The notes: a model not told the origin generated them from the sequence alone. Shown: positions 41,677-53,126, numbered from the stretch's first letter. The stretch: 64,000 nt of DNA from an uncultured Pelagibacteraceae bacterium (GCA_902624315.1 CACNXC010000004.1:1-64000), one strand, 5' to 3'. Made by a program: numbers and translations.

Positions 41677-43041
41677 TTAGCTATTTTTTCTTAAAACCGA
41701 TATTGAACTTGTAGATTCTAAAAAAATTATAATTAATTTTTTATCTTTAGAGATTATCATATCACGAACTCTTTCATTTAGTAAAAAGTAATCATGTTTA
41801 ATAACTTTATCTCTATTCTCATTTAGCTTAATGTAGTGAAGTCCTAAATCCTGATCGGCAATCTCATTTCCCATTGCTCCAATTAAAAATTCTGTATCTG
41901 CTTCATTAAGGGAAATTGTTTGACTAATACCAATTGATGGATCAAAATATTTAATAGGTTCTTCAAAACCAAATTTTTTATGAGATTTATTAAGTGGTGC
42001 TTCTTTCAATATTTTGTCTGAATAATTCTTTGCATAATGTTCTCCATACGATGAAATCGGCCATCCGAAATTTTTAACTTTTAAAAAAGGTTTATTATTA
42101 ATATTGATTTCGTCACCACCTTTTGGTCCATGCTCAGTAGATAAAATAAAGTCAAATTTTTTACTGTAATATAAACCTTGTGGATTTCTATGGCCCATGG
42201 ATACAATCTCTGAATTTTTATTTTGAATGTTAATTTTTAAAATTTTTCCAAAGTCGCTTTTAAAATCTTGTGAAAGGGGTCTATTTCTAAAATCTCCTGT
42301 AGTAAATAATAGGTTTGAACTATCAAGATTTACAATTCTTCCGCCTGCACCTTGGTGAGCCCAAAATCCATGATTGTTATTTTTATCAACGCAATTTAAT
42401 GTTTGATAAAATAAATTAAAATCTAAAAATTTTTCATTTAATTCGCTAAAAATAATTTTAAGATCGTAACAATTATCTTTTCTTTCACCAATATATGAGA
42501 CGTATAATTTATTATTGTCTATATGAATGTCCTTAATACCATATTGCTCATGAAAATAAAATTTATCATATTTTATTATTGAATTAATATTTGAGTCGAT
42601 TTTTATAAAATTTTCTAAGTTATTAAGATTAGTAAATGCAAAAATTCCATCATAAGTTGCGATCAATAAATTTTTATCATTATTATAAAAGTCAATATAT
42701 GCTGTCCCAGTAGCACCACGATTACCATTAAATAAAATATCCTTAGTTGAATATTTTGAATAAGAAAAATTATTCAATCCATCAAGTTTTTTATCTTTAA
42801 ATATATTTTTAAAAGTGATCCCTTTTTTATTAATTATATCATTTAAGTTTTTTCCGTCTTCGAATAATTTTTTTTGTATTTTAGCTAGCTGATTATTTCT
42901 AGTTTTAAGTTGATTTACTATGTTTGAAATCTCATTTTTTTTGGATGCTGAACTCTTCTTGTTAATTTGGTGACCAATAATTAATAAAGCAATTAAAAAT
43001 GCTATTATTATAAGATAAATAAAATTTGCTTTAACTTTCAT
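41677..43041 (-). CDS. membrane-anchored glucose/sorbosone dehydrogenase-like beta-propeller
   Basis: 454 aa. One N-terminal helix (FIYLIIIAFLIALLIIGH) anchors a short coiled coil (about residues 35-70) and then a propeller resembling PQQ-dependent soluble aldose dehydrogenase: NNHGFWAHQGAGGRIV, MGHRNPQGLYYS, STEHGPKGGDEIN and NFGWPISSYGEHY. The substrate and whether PQQ is used are unknown. SD AGGAAAG (43053-43047) five bases before the ATG. The gene lies on the minus strand downstream of tmRNA. Confidence 0.8.
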   Translation of the reverse strand: MKVKANFIYLIIIAFLIALLIIGHQINKKSSASKKNEISNIVNQLKTRNNQLAKIQKKLFEDGKNLNDIINKKGITFKNIFKDKKLDGLNNFSYSKYSTKDILFNGNRGATGTAYIDFYNNDKNLLIATYDGIFAFTNLNNLENFIKIDSNINSIIKYDKFYFHEQYGIKDIHIDNNKLYVSYIGERKDNCYDLKIIFSELNEKFLDFNLFYQTLNCVDKNNNHGFWAHQGAGGRIVNLDSSNLLFTTGDFRNRPLSQDFKSDFGKILKINIQNKNSEIVSMGHRNPQGLYYSKKFDFILSTEHGPKGGDEININNKPFLKVKNFGWPISSYGEHYAKNYSDKILKEAPLNKSHKKFGFEEPIKYFDPSIGISQTISLNEADTEFLIGAMGNEIADQDLGLHYIKLNENRDKVIKHDYFLLNERVRDMIISKDKKLIIIFLESTSSISVLRKNS

Positions 43042-43118
43042 TTAAACTTTCCTACACTTTATATTTAAATTTTACTAAATAAATTTTAAAAATTTTAAGC
43101 GACAAAAAATACTTTATA

Positions 43119-43380
43119 GGGGGGGCGTTCTGTTGCCAGGTGCCCCAAACCCCGTTTACTCAATTAATAAATTAATTAAGCAGCAATTGCGTAACTTTCG
43201 TTAGCATTTATAAATTAGCCCTTTACGGAGGAACAATTCCGAACGAAAGAATAGCCTTTAGTCACCCGTCGAATCTAGTTCACCCCCATAAGTTGTAATT
43301 GGTGGAGGTGGTGGGTACTGCCCCCACGTCCGCAATGGTTATTACGAAATTCGTTTATCGTCATAGTTGGAAAACCAACT
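43119..43380 (-). ncRNA. ssrA: tmRNA, circularly permuted two-piece form
   Basis: Read on the minus strand, the acceptor half comes first: hairpin AGTTGG-TTTT-CCAACT (43380), then GTGGG-GGCAGTA-CCCAC and CACCTCCACCA ending at 43300. A 12-base spacer (43299-43288) follows, then the coding half from 43287 (GGGGGTGAACTAG, ATTCGACGGG). The two ends pair as a seven-base acceptor stem with G3-U70, the alanine identity pair. The tag frame is at 43205-43176. The coding piece ends near the G-run/C-run pairing (43155-43119), followed by TATTTTTT. Permutation is typical of alphaproteobacteria. The T-loop lacks the usual TTC. It rescues stalled ribosomes with SmpB. Confidence 0.95.
43176..43205 (-). other. 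tmRNA proteolysis tag frame, ANESYAIAA-stop
   Basis: Codons GCT AAC GAA AGT TAC GCA ATT GCT GCT TAA encode ANESYAIAA. The hydrophobic Ala-Ala end matches degradation tags of other bacteria, recognised by ClpXP and FtsH. GCT is the resume codon. Confidence 0.92.
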
Positions 43381-43385
43381 TTATT

Positions 43386-43413
43386 AATATAAAAGGAATC
43401 GCAAGAGATTCAA
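43386..43413 (-). promoter_or_regulatory. tmRNA promoter
   Basis: Minus strand -35 TTGAAT (43413-43408) and -10 TATATT (43391-43386), 16-base spacer; the -10 ends five bases before the AGTTGG hairpin, giving a transcript starting at about 43380. A plus-strand TATAAA (43388-43393) overlaps the same -10 and could serve thyX. Confidence 0.5.
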
Positions 43414-43421
43414 TAACAATC

Positions 43422-44369
43422 ATGAAATTAACTAAAGAACAATCTGCGGAAATAAAGAGTCAGCAGTCTCAAAATAATAAAACAAAAAGGGTTGTAGTAT
43501 CAGAGTTGGAAAATATTCTTTATGAGGCAATACCAGCTTTAGATCATGGTTTTGTAAGGGTAGTTGATTACATGGGTGATGATACATCCATCGTTCAAGC
43601 TGCAAGAGTTTCTTATGGAAAAGGAACTAAACAAGTATCAACTGATGCCGGATTGATAAAATATTTGATGCGTCATTGGCATAGCACACCATTTGAAATG
43701 TGTGAAATTAAATATCACATCAAATTACCAATTTTTATAGCACGTCAATGGATAAGACATAGAACTGCAAATGTTAATGAATATTCTGCAAGATATTCTA
43801 TTTTAGATAAAGAATTTTACTTACCAACCTCTGAAAATTTAGCAGCTCAATCAACAAGTAATAGACAAGGAAGAGGGAATGTCCTTGAAGGAAGTCAAGC
43901 AAAAGAGGTTTTAGAGCTTTTGAAAAATGATGCTGAAAGAACTTATTCCAATTATGAAATCATGCTTAATGAAAGATATGATGGATCTACTATAGATGAT
44001 AATAAAAAAGGCTTAGCTAGGGAACTTGCTAGAATGAATTTAACATTAAACACTTATACTCAGTGGTATTGGAAAACAGATCTTTTAAATTTAATGAATT
44101 TTTTAAGACTCAGAGCAGATCACCATGCTCAATATGAAATTAGAGTTTATGCCGACATTATGTTGGATACATTAAAAAAGTGGGTGCCAATAACTCATGA
44201 AGCTTTTATGGATTATAGAGTAGGTGGTACAGAGGTTTCTGCTAAAGGAAATGTCGTTATTCAAAAATTAATTAAAGGTGAAGACGTCTCTTTAGAAAGC
44301 TCCGGTTTGTCCAAAAGGGAGTGGAATGAGTTAATGGAGTCTTTTAATCTAAAAGATAAGTTGATTTAA
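43422..44369 (+). CDS. thyX: FAD-dependent thymidylate synthase ThyX
   Basis: 315 aa from ATG at 43422 ([14 protein letters not shown]). The open frame extends upstream to 43299, but that part is tmRNA acceptor sequence, so the start is placed after it. The ThyX motif RHR-x7-S is present in [18 protein letters not shown], along with [10 protein letters not shown] and [15 protein letters not shown]. It makes dTMP using FADH2 and replaces ThyA. The 3' end overlaps the convergent mrp gene by 26 bases. Confidence 0.96.
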   Translation: MKLTKEQSAEIKSQQSQNNKTKRVVVSELENILYEAIPALDHGFVRVVDYMGDDTSIVQAARVSYGKGTKQVSTDAGLIKYLMRHWHSTPFEMCEIKYHIKLPIFIARQWIRHRTANVNEYSARYSILDKEFYLPTSENLAAQSTSNRQGRGNVLEGSQAKEVLELLKNDAERTYSNYEIMLNERYDGSTIDDNKKGLARELARMNLTLNTYTQWYWKTDLLNLMNFLRLRADHHAQYEIRVYADIMLDTLKKWVPITHEAFMDYRVGGTEVSAKGNVVIQKLIKGEDVSLESSGLSKREWNELMESFNLKDKLI

Positions 44370-45174
44370 TTTTATTAGCAAAATCTATATAAATTTTTGA
44401 AATTTCACAATTTGGATCTTCCTCAACTATTGGTTTTCCATTATCACTTGTCTTTGCTATTTCAGAATTAATTGGTATTTCTCCTAAAAATTCTTTATTA
44501 AATTCTTCTGAGGTTTTGCGAACTCCACCCTCACCAAATATTTTATATTTTTTATTATCATCTCCAATGAAGTAACTCATGTTATCAACAAGTCCTAAAA
44601 TTTTTATCCCTAATTTATCAAACATTTTAATTCCTCTTTTTACATCTAACAAAGCCACTTCTTGAGGTGTAGAAACTATGATTGCTCCGTCCATTTTTAT
44701 CTCTTGTGAGAAAGTTAACTGCGTGTCTCCTGTGCCTGGAGGCATATCTACAATTATGAAGTCCAAATCTTTCCAATTTACTTTTTGAGTAAAAGTTCTT
44801 ATTGCACTGGTTACCATTGGACCTCTCCAAATCATTGGAGTTTGCTGATCGGTAAGAAAACCAATAGACATACACTGAATATCATATTTAATTATAGGAT
44901 CTAGTTTTTGGCCATCACTTTTTGGTTTTTCATCTATACCAAACATTTTTGGAATTGAAGGTCCATAAATGTCTGCATCTAACAAACCAACTTTACATCC
45001 AATATGTTTTAAAGCTAATGCAAGGTTGGATGCGAAAGTTGACTTTCCAACCCCTCCTTTTGCACTCGAAATTGCAATAGTAAATTTTGTTCCAATAATT
45101 GGTTTTTTGGTGAATACCTTTCGTCCATTATCTTTACTCGTTGCGGCACTAAGTTCTGGCTTTTTATCAGACAT
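44344..45174 (-). CDS. mrp: Mrp/ApbC/Nbp35 family P-loop ATPase
   Basis: 276 aa. Deviant Walker [53 protein letters not shown] and [22 protein letters not shown]. These proteins carry Fe-S clusters to apo-targets. The CxxC that normally follows NMSYF is absent (GDDN in its place), as in several alphaproteobacterial Mrp proteins. The N-terminal DUF59 domain found in longer Mrp is also lacking. Confidence 0.94.
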   Translation of the reverse strand: MSDKKPELSAATSKDNGRKVFTKKPIIGTKFTIAISSAKGGVGKSTFASNLALALKHIGCKVGLLDADIYGPSIPKMFGIDEKPKSDGQKLDPIIKYDIQCMSIGFLTDQQTPMIWRGPMVTSAIRTFTQKVNWKDLDFIIVDMPPGTGDTQLTFSQEIKMDGAIIVSTPQEVALLDVKRGIKMFDKLGIKILGLVDNMSYFIGDDNKKYKIFGEGGVRKTSEEFNKEFLGEIPINSEIAKTSDNGKPIVEEDPNCEISKIYIDFANKIKSTYLLD

Positions 45175-45188
45175 TTTTTGATCTTAGC

Positions 45189-45216
45189 TTGTTTTTGTGA
45201 AATTAGACACTATATA
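45189..45216 (+). promoter_or_regulatory. hflK promoter, near-leaderless
   Basis: -35 TTGTTT (45189-45194), 16-base spacer, -10 TATATA (45211-45216), eight bases before the hflK ATG at 45225. Transcription should begin at or within two bases of the start codon. The same 50 bp region must serve the divergent mrp gene. Confidence 0.45.
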
Positions 45217-45224
45217 GATAGTCT

Positions 45225-46334
45225 ATGTCAGATGATTTTCAACAAAGAGGTGGAAGTCCCTGGGGATCACCTCCAGGTGGAGGTGGTAGTGGTAATGGCT
45301 CTGGAAGAGGTCCGAGGCCACCTGATGTAGATAAAATCATAAAAGAGTTTCAAGAAAAAATTAAAAAATTTTTACCAGGTGGAAGTTCCTCTGGAGGAAA
45401 GCAAGCAGTTTTAGTATTAATTATTTTAGGCTTTATTTGGTTAGCAAGTGGTCTTTATAGAGTACTTCCTGATGAACAAGGAGTTGTTTTAAGATTTGGA
45501 AAATTTGTCAAAACAACTCAACCAGGTTTGAATTATCATATTCCTTTTCCAGTAGAATCCGTTTTAACTCCAAAAGTAACTAAAGTTAATAGAATTGATA
45601 TTGGTTTTAGGTCAGAAAGAGATAGTGGTTTTTCTTCTGCAGCTGGAGGAGTAGCAGATGTACCACAAGAAAGTCTTATGCTTACTGGTGATGAAAATAT
45701 TGTGAACATAGATTTTTCTGTTTTTTGGGTAATTAAAGATGCAGGTAATTTTTTATTTAAGATTCAAGATCCTGAAGGAACTGTTAAAGCTGCAGCAGAA
45801 ACAGCAATGAGAGAAGTAATTGCAAGATCTGATATTCAGCCAATTTTGACAGAGGGAAGATCATTAATTGAAACAGATACCCAAGAAATAATCCAAAAAA
45901 TTTTAGATGAATACACATCAGGAATTCAAATTACTCAAGTTCAAACTCAAAAAGCAGATCCACCAGACCAAGTAATTGATGCGTTTCGTGACGTGCAAGC
46001 AGCAAGAGCTGACATGGAAAGATCTAAAAATGAAGCTGAGGCATATGCCAATGATGTAATCCCAAGAGCACGAGGGGAAGCTGCAAAAATTTTACAAGCC
46101 GCAGAAGCTTATAAAAAAGAAGTGGTAGCTAAAGCTGAGGGTGAAGCAAGCAGATTCTTAGCTATTTATAATGAATATAAAAAGGCAAAATCTGTAACTC
46201 AAGAAAGAATGTACCTAGAGACAATGGAAAAAGTATTGGCTGACATTGATAAAGTTATAATTGAGAAAAATGCTGGCTCAGGCGTGGTTCCATATTTACC
46301 ATTACCAGAATTAAAAAAGAAAGTGACGAATTAA
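45225..46334 (+). CDS. hflK: HflK, FtsH-modulating membrane protein
   Basis: 369 aa. A Gly/Ser/Pro-rich cytoplasmic start (residues 1-50), one membrane helix (AVLVLIILGFIWLASGLYRV), the SPFH/prohibitin domain (DEQGVVLRFGKFVKTTQPGLNYHIPFP) and a long C-terminal helix with DVQAARADMERSKNEAEAYA. With HflC it cages FtsH and limits its proteolysis. hflC follows after one base. Confidence 0.97.
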   Translation: MSDDFQQRGGSPWGSPPGGGGSGNGSGRGPRPPDVDKIIKEFQEKIKKFLPGGSSSGGKQAVLVLIILGFIWLASGLYRVLPDEQGVVLRFGKFVKTTQPGLNYHIPFPVESVLTPKVTKVNRIDIGFRSERDSGFSSAAGGVADVPQESLMLTGDENIVNIDFSVFWVIKDAGNFLFKIQDPEGTVKAAAETAMREVIARSDIQPILTEGRSLIETDTQEIIQKILDEYTSGIQITQVQTQKADPPDQVIDAFRDVQAARADMERSKNEAEAYANDVIPRARGEAAKILQAAEAYKKEVVAKAEGEASRFLAIYNEYKKAKSVTQERMYLETMEKVLADIDKVIIEKNAGSGVVPYLPLPELKKKVTN

Positions 46335-46335
46335 G

Positions 46336-47205
46336 ATGAAAGCAGGAAAAATTATAGCAGGTCTAGCTGTTTTTATTGCAGCAACGTTATTCTTCTCAAT
46401 ATTTATTGTTAAAGAAGTTAATCAAGCAATTGTACTTCAATTTGGTGATCCAAAAAGAATAATTTTAAAACCTGGTTTGAACTTTAAATTACCATTTATT
46501 CAAAACGTCGTATTTCTTGATAAACGAATTTTAAATTTAGATACACCACCTGAAGAGGTGATAGCTTCAGATCAAAAACGATTAATCGTTGATGCTTTTG
46601 CAAGATTTCAAATTGTAGATCCTCTTAAGTTTTATATCTCAGTTGGAAATGAGAGAGTTGCAAGATCTAGATTAGCAACAATTATCAATTCAAGAATTAG
46701 AAATGTTTTAGGTCAGCAAGAGCTACAAACACTTTTATCAGAGGATAGAACGAAACAAATGGCTTTAATCCAAGAGGGTGTAAACAATGAAGCACAAAAC
46801 TTTGGTATTGAAATTGTAGATGTAAGAATTAAACGTGCTGATCTTCCTCAAGCAAATAGTGATGCGATCTTTAGAAGAATGCAAACAGAGAGGGAGAGAG
46901 AGGCAAAAGAGTTTAGGGCAAAAGGTGCTGAAATGGCGGTCACGATAACATCGACTGCTGATAAAGAAGTGACAGTTATTTTAGCAGATGCACAAAAAAA
47001 ATCTGAGATTATGAAAGGTGAAGGCGATGGAAAAAGAAATAATATTTTCGCTAATGCTTTTGGCCAAGATCCAGAATTCTTTGCTTTTTACAGAGCTATG
47101 CAGGCTTACGAAAAAGCTCTAATTGGTGGAGAGACTTCATTAATATTATCTCCTGATAGTGAGTTCTTTAAATTTTTTGGAAATATAAAACCAAATTCAC
47201 AATAA
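46336..47205 (+). CDS. hflC: HflC, FtsH-modulating membrane protein
   Basis: 289 aa SPFH protein: N-terminal helix IIAGLAVFIAATLFFSIFIV, VNQAIVLQFGDPKRIILKPGL, IVDVRIKRADLP and REREAKEFRAKGAEMA. Partner of HflK. Followed after seven bases by a DUF2065 gene and degP, the order found in many alpha- and gammaproteobacteria. Confidence 0.97.
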   Translation: MKAGKIIAGLAVFIAATLFFSIFIVKEVNQAIVLQFGDPKRIILKPGLNFKLPFIQNVVFLDKRILNLDTPPEEVIASDQKRLIVDAFARFQIVDPLKFYISVGNERVARSRLATIINSRIRNVLGQQELQTLLSEDRTKQMALIQEGVNNEAQNFGIEIVDVRIKRADLPQANSDAIFRRMQTEREREAKEFRAKGAEMAVTITSTADKEVTVILADAQKKSEIMKGEGDGKRNNIFANAFGQDPEFFAFYRAMQAYEKALIGGETSLILSPDSEFFKFFGNIKPNSQ

Positions 47206-47212
47206 ACTATTC

Positions 47213-47398
47213 ATGAAAGAATTGATCATTGCCTTTGGTCTATTCTTGTTTATTGAGGGAATTTTATATGCCATATTTCCATCAAAAATGAAAAGTATGT
47301 TAAAAAAATTAGAACTTATTAAGGATAGTCAGTTAAGATCAGGTGGATTAATCTTTGCAGTCATAGGTTTTATAATTGTTTATTATATGAAGAACTAA
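47213..47398 (+). CDS. DUF2065 small membrane protein
   Basis: 61 aa with two membrane helices (IIAFGLFLFIEGILYAIFP and LIFAVIGFIIVYY) around a basic loop, matching DUF2065. Genes of this family sit beside hflKC in many genomes, so a function with FtsH-HflKC is plausible but unproven. One base before degP. Confidence 0.88.
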   Translation: MKELIIAFGLFLFIEGILYAIFPSKMKSMLKKLELIKDSQLRSGGLIFAVIGFIIVYYMKN

Positions 47399-47399
47399 A

Positions 47400-48803
47400 A
47401 TGAGCAGAATAAATACATTATTTATAGCGATTATTTTGATTATAGGCCCTCAATTAAAATCGTTAGCTCAAAATCACCCTAGTTCTTTTGCTGATTTAGC
47501 AGAAAAGTTGATGCCATCTGTAGTAAATATATCAACAACTACAACAGTTAAAACACAAACCAATCCTTTCCCTTTTCAATTTCCCCCCGGTTCACCATTT
47601 GAAGACATGTTTAAGGAATTTGGAACACCACAAGAAAGACCATCAGCAGCTTTAGGATCAGGATTTATCATAGATGAAAAAGGTATTGTTGTTACAAACA
47701 ATCATGTAATTCAAGATGCTGATGATATTATTATAAGAGTAGGTAACAAAGAAATTAAAGCAAAAGTTTTAGGTGCTGATCCTTTGTCTGATATTGCGGT
47801 ACTCCAATTAGAAACAAATGAGAAGTTTAAACCTGTAAAATTTGGCGACTCTGATAAAGCAAGAATTGGTGATTGGGTAATAGCAATTGGTAATCCCTTT
47901 GGTCTTGGAGGGACTGTAACTTCAGGAATTATTTCTGCAAGAAATAGATCTATAGGTTTATCTAGATATGAAGATTATATTCAGACAGATGCATCGATCA
48001 ACCAAGGAAATTCTGGTGGGCCCTTATTTGATATGAACGGAGATGTGATTGGAATTAATACAGCTATCCTTGGAAGGAATGGATCAATTGGAATTGGTTT
48101 TTCAATTCCTTCAAATAGTGCAAAAATAGTTATTGATCAGTTAATAGAGTTTGGAGAAACAAAACGTGGTTGGTTAGGTGTAAGAATTCAAGATGTCACA
48201 AAAGAAATTGCTGAAGTCGAAAAATTAGATAAACCACGTGGGGCACTAGTTGCAAGTGTTGCAGAGAATAGTCCATCTGCCCAAGCAGGAGTAAAAGCCG
48301 GTGATATTATTTTAGAATTTAATGGTGAAAAAATAAATCAGATGAAAGAACTTCCCATGATTGTAGCAAGAACTGAAGTTGGTAAGAAAGTGGAAGTTAA
48401 AATCTGGAGAGATAAAAAAGAAATTGTTAAAATTGTTAAACTTGGAAGATTAGAAACTTCAGAAGATTTTAAAGTTTCAGAAAAATCAGAAAGTCCGAAA
48501 GAAACAGAAATAAAAGATTTAAAAGTAACAGTAAGACAAATTACCAAAGATGATATCAAATCACGAAACTTACCTAATCAAACCTCTGGATTAGTTGTAA
48601 CTAAGATAGCAAATGATAGTCCTTTATTAAGTTCTGTTGAAGCTAATAGTATTATTTTAGAAGCCCAAAAAAAAAAGATAAGAAACGTAAATGATCTAAA
48701 CCAAATCGTGAAACAAGTTTTAAATAGTAATCAAAAAACTATTTTATTAGTTATCTACAATAGCCAAAATCAGAGACGATATATTGGAGTTAAATTAGAT
48801 TAA
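47400..48803 (+). CDS. degP: DegP/DegQ-type periplasmic serine protease (Do family)
   Basis: 467 aa. Signal peptide (LFIAIILIIGPQLKSLAQ), trypsin-like domain with catalytic His102 (TNNHVI), Asp131 (LSDIAVLQL) and Ser205 (GNSGGPLF), then a PDZ domain (GWLGVRIQDV, AGVKAGDIILEFNG) and a second, weaker PDZ (VTKIANDSPLLSS). It handles misfolded periplasmic proteins. Within hflKC-DUF2065-degP, four bases before miaA. Confidence 0.96.
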   Translation: MSRINTLFIAIILIIGPQLKSLAQNHPSSFADLAEKLMPSVVNISTTTTVKTQTNPFPFQFPPGSPFEDMFKEFGTPQERPSAALGSGFIIDEKGIVVTNNHVIQDADDIIIRVGNKEIKAKVLGADPLSDIAVLQLETNEKFKPVKFGDSDKARIGDWVIAIGNPFGLGGTVTSGIISARNRSIGLSRYEDYIQTDASINQGNSGGPLFDMNGDVIGINTAILGRNGSIGIGFSIPSNSAKIVIDQLIEFGETKRGWLGVRIQDVTKEIAEVEKLDKPRGALVASVAENSPSAQAGVKAGDIILEFNGEKINQMKELPMIVARTEVGKKVEVKIWRDKKEIVKIVKLGRLETSEDFKVSEKSESPKETEIKDLKVTVRQITKDDIKSRNLPNQTSGLVVTKIANDSPLLSSVEANSIILEAQKKKIRNVNDLNQIVKQVLNSNQKTILLVIYNSQNQRRYIGVKLD

Positions 48804-48806
48804 TTA

Positions 48807-49715
48807 ATGGATTTAAAATCCAAAATTATTTTAATTTATGGCCCAACTGCATCAGGAAAGTCAAATTTTGCAATTAAACTTGCTAAAAAGATTAAAGGAG
48901 AAATTGTTAATGCTGATAGCATGCAGGTATATAAAGAATTAAAAATTTTATCTGCAAGACCTTTTCCAAAAAATTACATGAATATAAAGCATCATTTATA
49001 TGGATTTCAAAGTGTAAAAAAAAACTTTTCCTCAGGAGATTGGTTAAAATTAGTTAATAAAAAAATTCTAGATATAAAAAAGAGAAAAAAAACTCCTATT
49101 CTTGTGGGTGGTACCGGATTGTACTTTAAAGCAATAACTGAGGGTTTAGTAAATATTCCAAATATCCCAATTCGATTAAGATCAAAAATTAGGTTGTTTC
49201 ATAAAAAAATTGGAACAAAGAAGTTTTTTTCAGAATTAGTAAAGCTAGATCCTATATCAAAAAACTTTGTTAAGCCTACGGACACGCAAAGAGTAATTCG
49301 AGCTTATGAAGTTAAATCATTTACAAAAAGATCAATTTACGATTGGTTCAAAAGTACACGATCAGATTACGAAAAGGACGATTTTTTTAAAATTTGTATT
49401 GATTATCCCAGAGTTGAGTTGATTAAAAGAATTAGTGATCGTACAGAAGATATGATTAAAAATGGAGCAATTTCAGAGGTAAAAAAATTTATAAGATTAA
49501 AAGTTCCAAGAGTTAAAACTGCCTCAAAGGCGATCGGAATTGCAGAAATTAGAGAATATCTTGAGAAAAAAATTGAGATATCAGAGGTAATTGAGAAAAT
49601 ATCAATAAAGACTAGGCAATATGCAAAGAGACAATCTACTTGGGGCAGAGGGAATATGATTGACTGGAACAAAATAAATTCAAAGGACCTAAATAAATTT
49701 TTAAAAAAGATTTAG
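48807..49715 (+). CDS. miaA: tRNA dimethylallyltransferase
   Basis: 302 aa. P-loop GPTASGKS (residues 11-18), NADSMQVYKEL, PILVGGTGLYFKA, DTQRVIRAYEV and RQYAKRQSTW. It adds the isopentenyl group to A37 of tRNAs reading UNN codons, using DMAPP from the dxs-dependent pathway. Last gene of the hflK run. Confidence 0.97.
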   Translation: MDLKSKIILIYGPTASGKSNFAIKLAKKIKGEIVNADSMQVYKELKILSARPFPKNYMNIKHHLYGFQSVKKNFSSGDWLKLVNKKILDIKKRKKTPILVGGTGLYFKAITEGLVNIPNIPIRLRSKIRLFHKKIGTKKFFSELVKLDPISKNFVKPTDTQRVIRAYEVKSFTKRSIYDWFKSTRSDYEKDDFFKICIDYPRVELIKRISDRTEDMIKNGAISEVKKFIRLKVPRVKTASKAIGIAEIREYLEKKIEISEVIEKISIKTRQYAKRQSTWGRGNMIDWNKINSKDLNKFLKKI

Positions 49716-49732
49716 ATATCACGTAGTAATTC

Positions 49733-49762
49733 TTGACCAATAAGCACAACTTCAGCTAGATT
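49733..49762 (+). promoter_or_regulatory. ilvB promoter, predicted leaderless transcript
   Basis: -35 TTGACC (49733-49738), 18-base spacer, -10 TAGATT (49757-49762). The ATG is at 49769, six bases after the -10, so the transcript should begin at the start codon. There is no room for a leader peptide, attenuator or T-box. Confidence 0.55.
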
Positions 49763-49768
49763 GCATTA

Positions 49769-51535
49769 ATGTCTAAATTATATACAGGTGCTGAAATTGT
49801 ATTTAAATGTCTAGAAGACCAAAATGTTGAATTTATTTTTGGTTATCCAGGTGGTGCAGTGTTACCCATTTATGATGAGTTAAAAAATCATAATTCAATT
49901 AAACATATTTTAGTTAGACATGAACAAGGCGCAGGTCATGCTGCAGAAGGTTATGCCAGATCATCTGGCAAACCAGGTGTTGTACTTGTAACTTCTGGAC
50001 CTGGAGCAACTAATGTTGTTACAGCATTAACAGATGCATATATGGACTCTGTTCCATTAGTTTGTATCTCGGGACAAGTGCCAACGCATTTAATTGGCAC
50101 TGATGCATTTCAGGAATGTGACACAACTGGAATTACGAGACCATGCACAAAACATAATTGGTTAGTCAAAGATATTAAAGATTTATCTAAAACTCTTCAT
50201 GAGGCATTTAAAGTTGCAACTACAGGAAGACCTGGACCAGTTTTAGTAGATATACCTAAAGATATCCAGTTTGCAAAAATTAGGTATTCAAAACCTAAAG
50301 TTGAAAAAAAACTAAATGGAAAATCATCGAATCATTTTTCACAAAAAGACATTGATACTTTGATCGGTTTAATGAATAAATCAAAAAAACCTATCATTTA
50401 TTCTGGTGGTGGAGTCATTAACTCTGGACCAGAGGCGAGTAATGTTTTACGAGAACTTATTGAACTCACAGGTTTTCCAATCACCTCTACGTTGCAAGGT
50501 CTGGGAGCATACCCAGGAGATGATAATCAATTTTTAGGCATGCTTGGTATGCACGGAACCTATGAAGCTAATAACGCAATGCATGATTGTGATTTATTAA
50601 TAAATATTGGTGCTAGATTTGATGATAGAATAACTGGTAAAATTGACGAGTTCTCTCCAAAATCGAAAAAAGTTCACATCGATATTGATCCTTCATCAAT
50701 AAATAAAATCATTAAAGTTGATTTAGCATTAGTTGGTGATGTTAAGGAGGTTTTAAAAGGAATTACCAAAACTCTAAAGAAAAAAAACTTAGATTTGAAA
50801 AAATCTAATAAGCAACAAATTGCTAAATGGTGGGAGCAAATACAAAAATGGCGAACCAAAAATTCTCTTCATTTTAAAAATAGTGATGAAACCATAAAAC
50901 CTCAACATGCAGTTCAGAGATTGTACGAGCTTACAAAACATAAAGACACTTATGTCACGACCGAGGTGGGTCAACATCAAATGTGGGCAGCTCAACATTA
51001 CAAATTTAATAAACCAAATCGTTGGATGACTTCTGGTGGTCTTGGAACAATGGGATATGGATTACCTGCCGCTGTGGGTGTGCAAATAGCTCATCCAAAA
51101 AAATTAGTAATTGATATTGCAGGTGAAGCTTCAGTTTTAATGACAATGCAAGAGATGTCTACAGCAGTTCAATATAATCTACCTATTAAAATTTTTATTT
51201 TGAATAATCAATACATGGGAATGGTGAGACAATGGCAAGAATTGTTACATGAGAAAAATTATTCTGAAAGTTATACAGAGGCTTTACCTGATTTTATAAA
51301 AATGGCAGAGGCTTATGGTTGTAAGGGTATAATGGCTGAAAAACCAGATGAATTGGATGAAAAAATTAGAGAAATGGTTGAGTTTGATGGACCTGTTATT
51401 TTTGATTGTCGAGTAGATCCAAATGAAAATTGTTTTCCAATGATCCCTTCAGGAAAACCTCACAACCAAATGATATTAGGGCCAAGTGAAAAAGAGGAAA
51501 ATAAAATTACCGGTAAAGGTAAAGCTTTAGTTTAA
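49769..51535 (+). CDS. ilvB: acetolactate synthase large subunit
   Basis: 588 aa thiamine diphosphate enzyme: [17 protein letters not shown], catalytic Glu in [56 protein letters not shown] and the C-terminal diphosphate site [16 protein letters not shown] with [11 protein letters not shown]. It condenses pyruvate for valine/leucine or pyruvate plus 2-oxobutyrate for isoleucine. First gene of ilvB-ilvH-ilvC. Confidence 0.97.
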   Translation: MSKLYTGAEIVFKCLEDQNVEFIFGYPGGAVLPIYDELKNHNSIKHILVRHEQGAGHAAEGYARSSGKPGVVLVTSGPGATNVVTALTDAYMDSVPLVCISGQVPTHLIGTDAFQECDTTGITRPCTKHNWLVKDIKDLSKTLHEAFKVATTGRPGPVLVDIPKDIQFAKIRYSKPKVEKKLNGKSSNHFSQKDIDTLIGLMNKSKKPIIYSGGGVINSGPEASNVLRELIELTGFPITSTLQGLGAYPGDDNQFLGMLGMHGTYEANNAMHDCDLLINIGARFDDRITGKIDEFSPKSKKVHIDIDPSSINKIIKVDLALVGDVKEVLKGITKTLKKKNLDLKKSNKQQIAKWWEQIQKWRTKNSLHFKNSDETIKPQHAVQRLYELTKHKDTYVTTEVGQHQMWAAQHYKFNKPNRWMTSGGLGTMGYGLPAAVGVQIAHPKKLVIDIAGEASVLMTMQEMSTAVQYNLPIKIFILNNQYMGMVRQWQELLHEKNYSESYTEALPDFIKMAEAYGCKGIMAEKPDELDEKIREMVEFDGPVIFDCRVDPNENCFPMIPSGKPHNQMILGPSEKEENKITGKGKALV

Positions 51536-51537
51536 GT

Positions 51538-53126
<1,589 letters not shown>

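Noticed and set aside
43081-43118. AT-rich hairpin (AAATTTTAAAAATTT) as a separate small RNA
   Set aside because: Palindromic A/T runs arise easily at this base composition; it more likely belongs to the tmRNA 3' flank and the promoter of the propeller gene.
43299-43421. Upstream part of the thyX open frame as protein ([14 protein letters not shown]...)
   Set aside because: It is the complement of the tmRNA acceptor piece; ThyX homology begins only well after the ATG at 43422.
49716-49768. Leader peptide, attenuator or T-box before ilvB
   Set aside because: The gap is 53 bases and the best promoter starts transcription at the ATG, leaving no leader.
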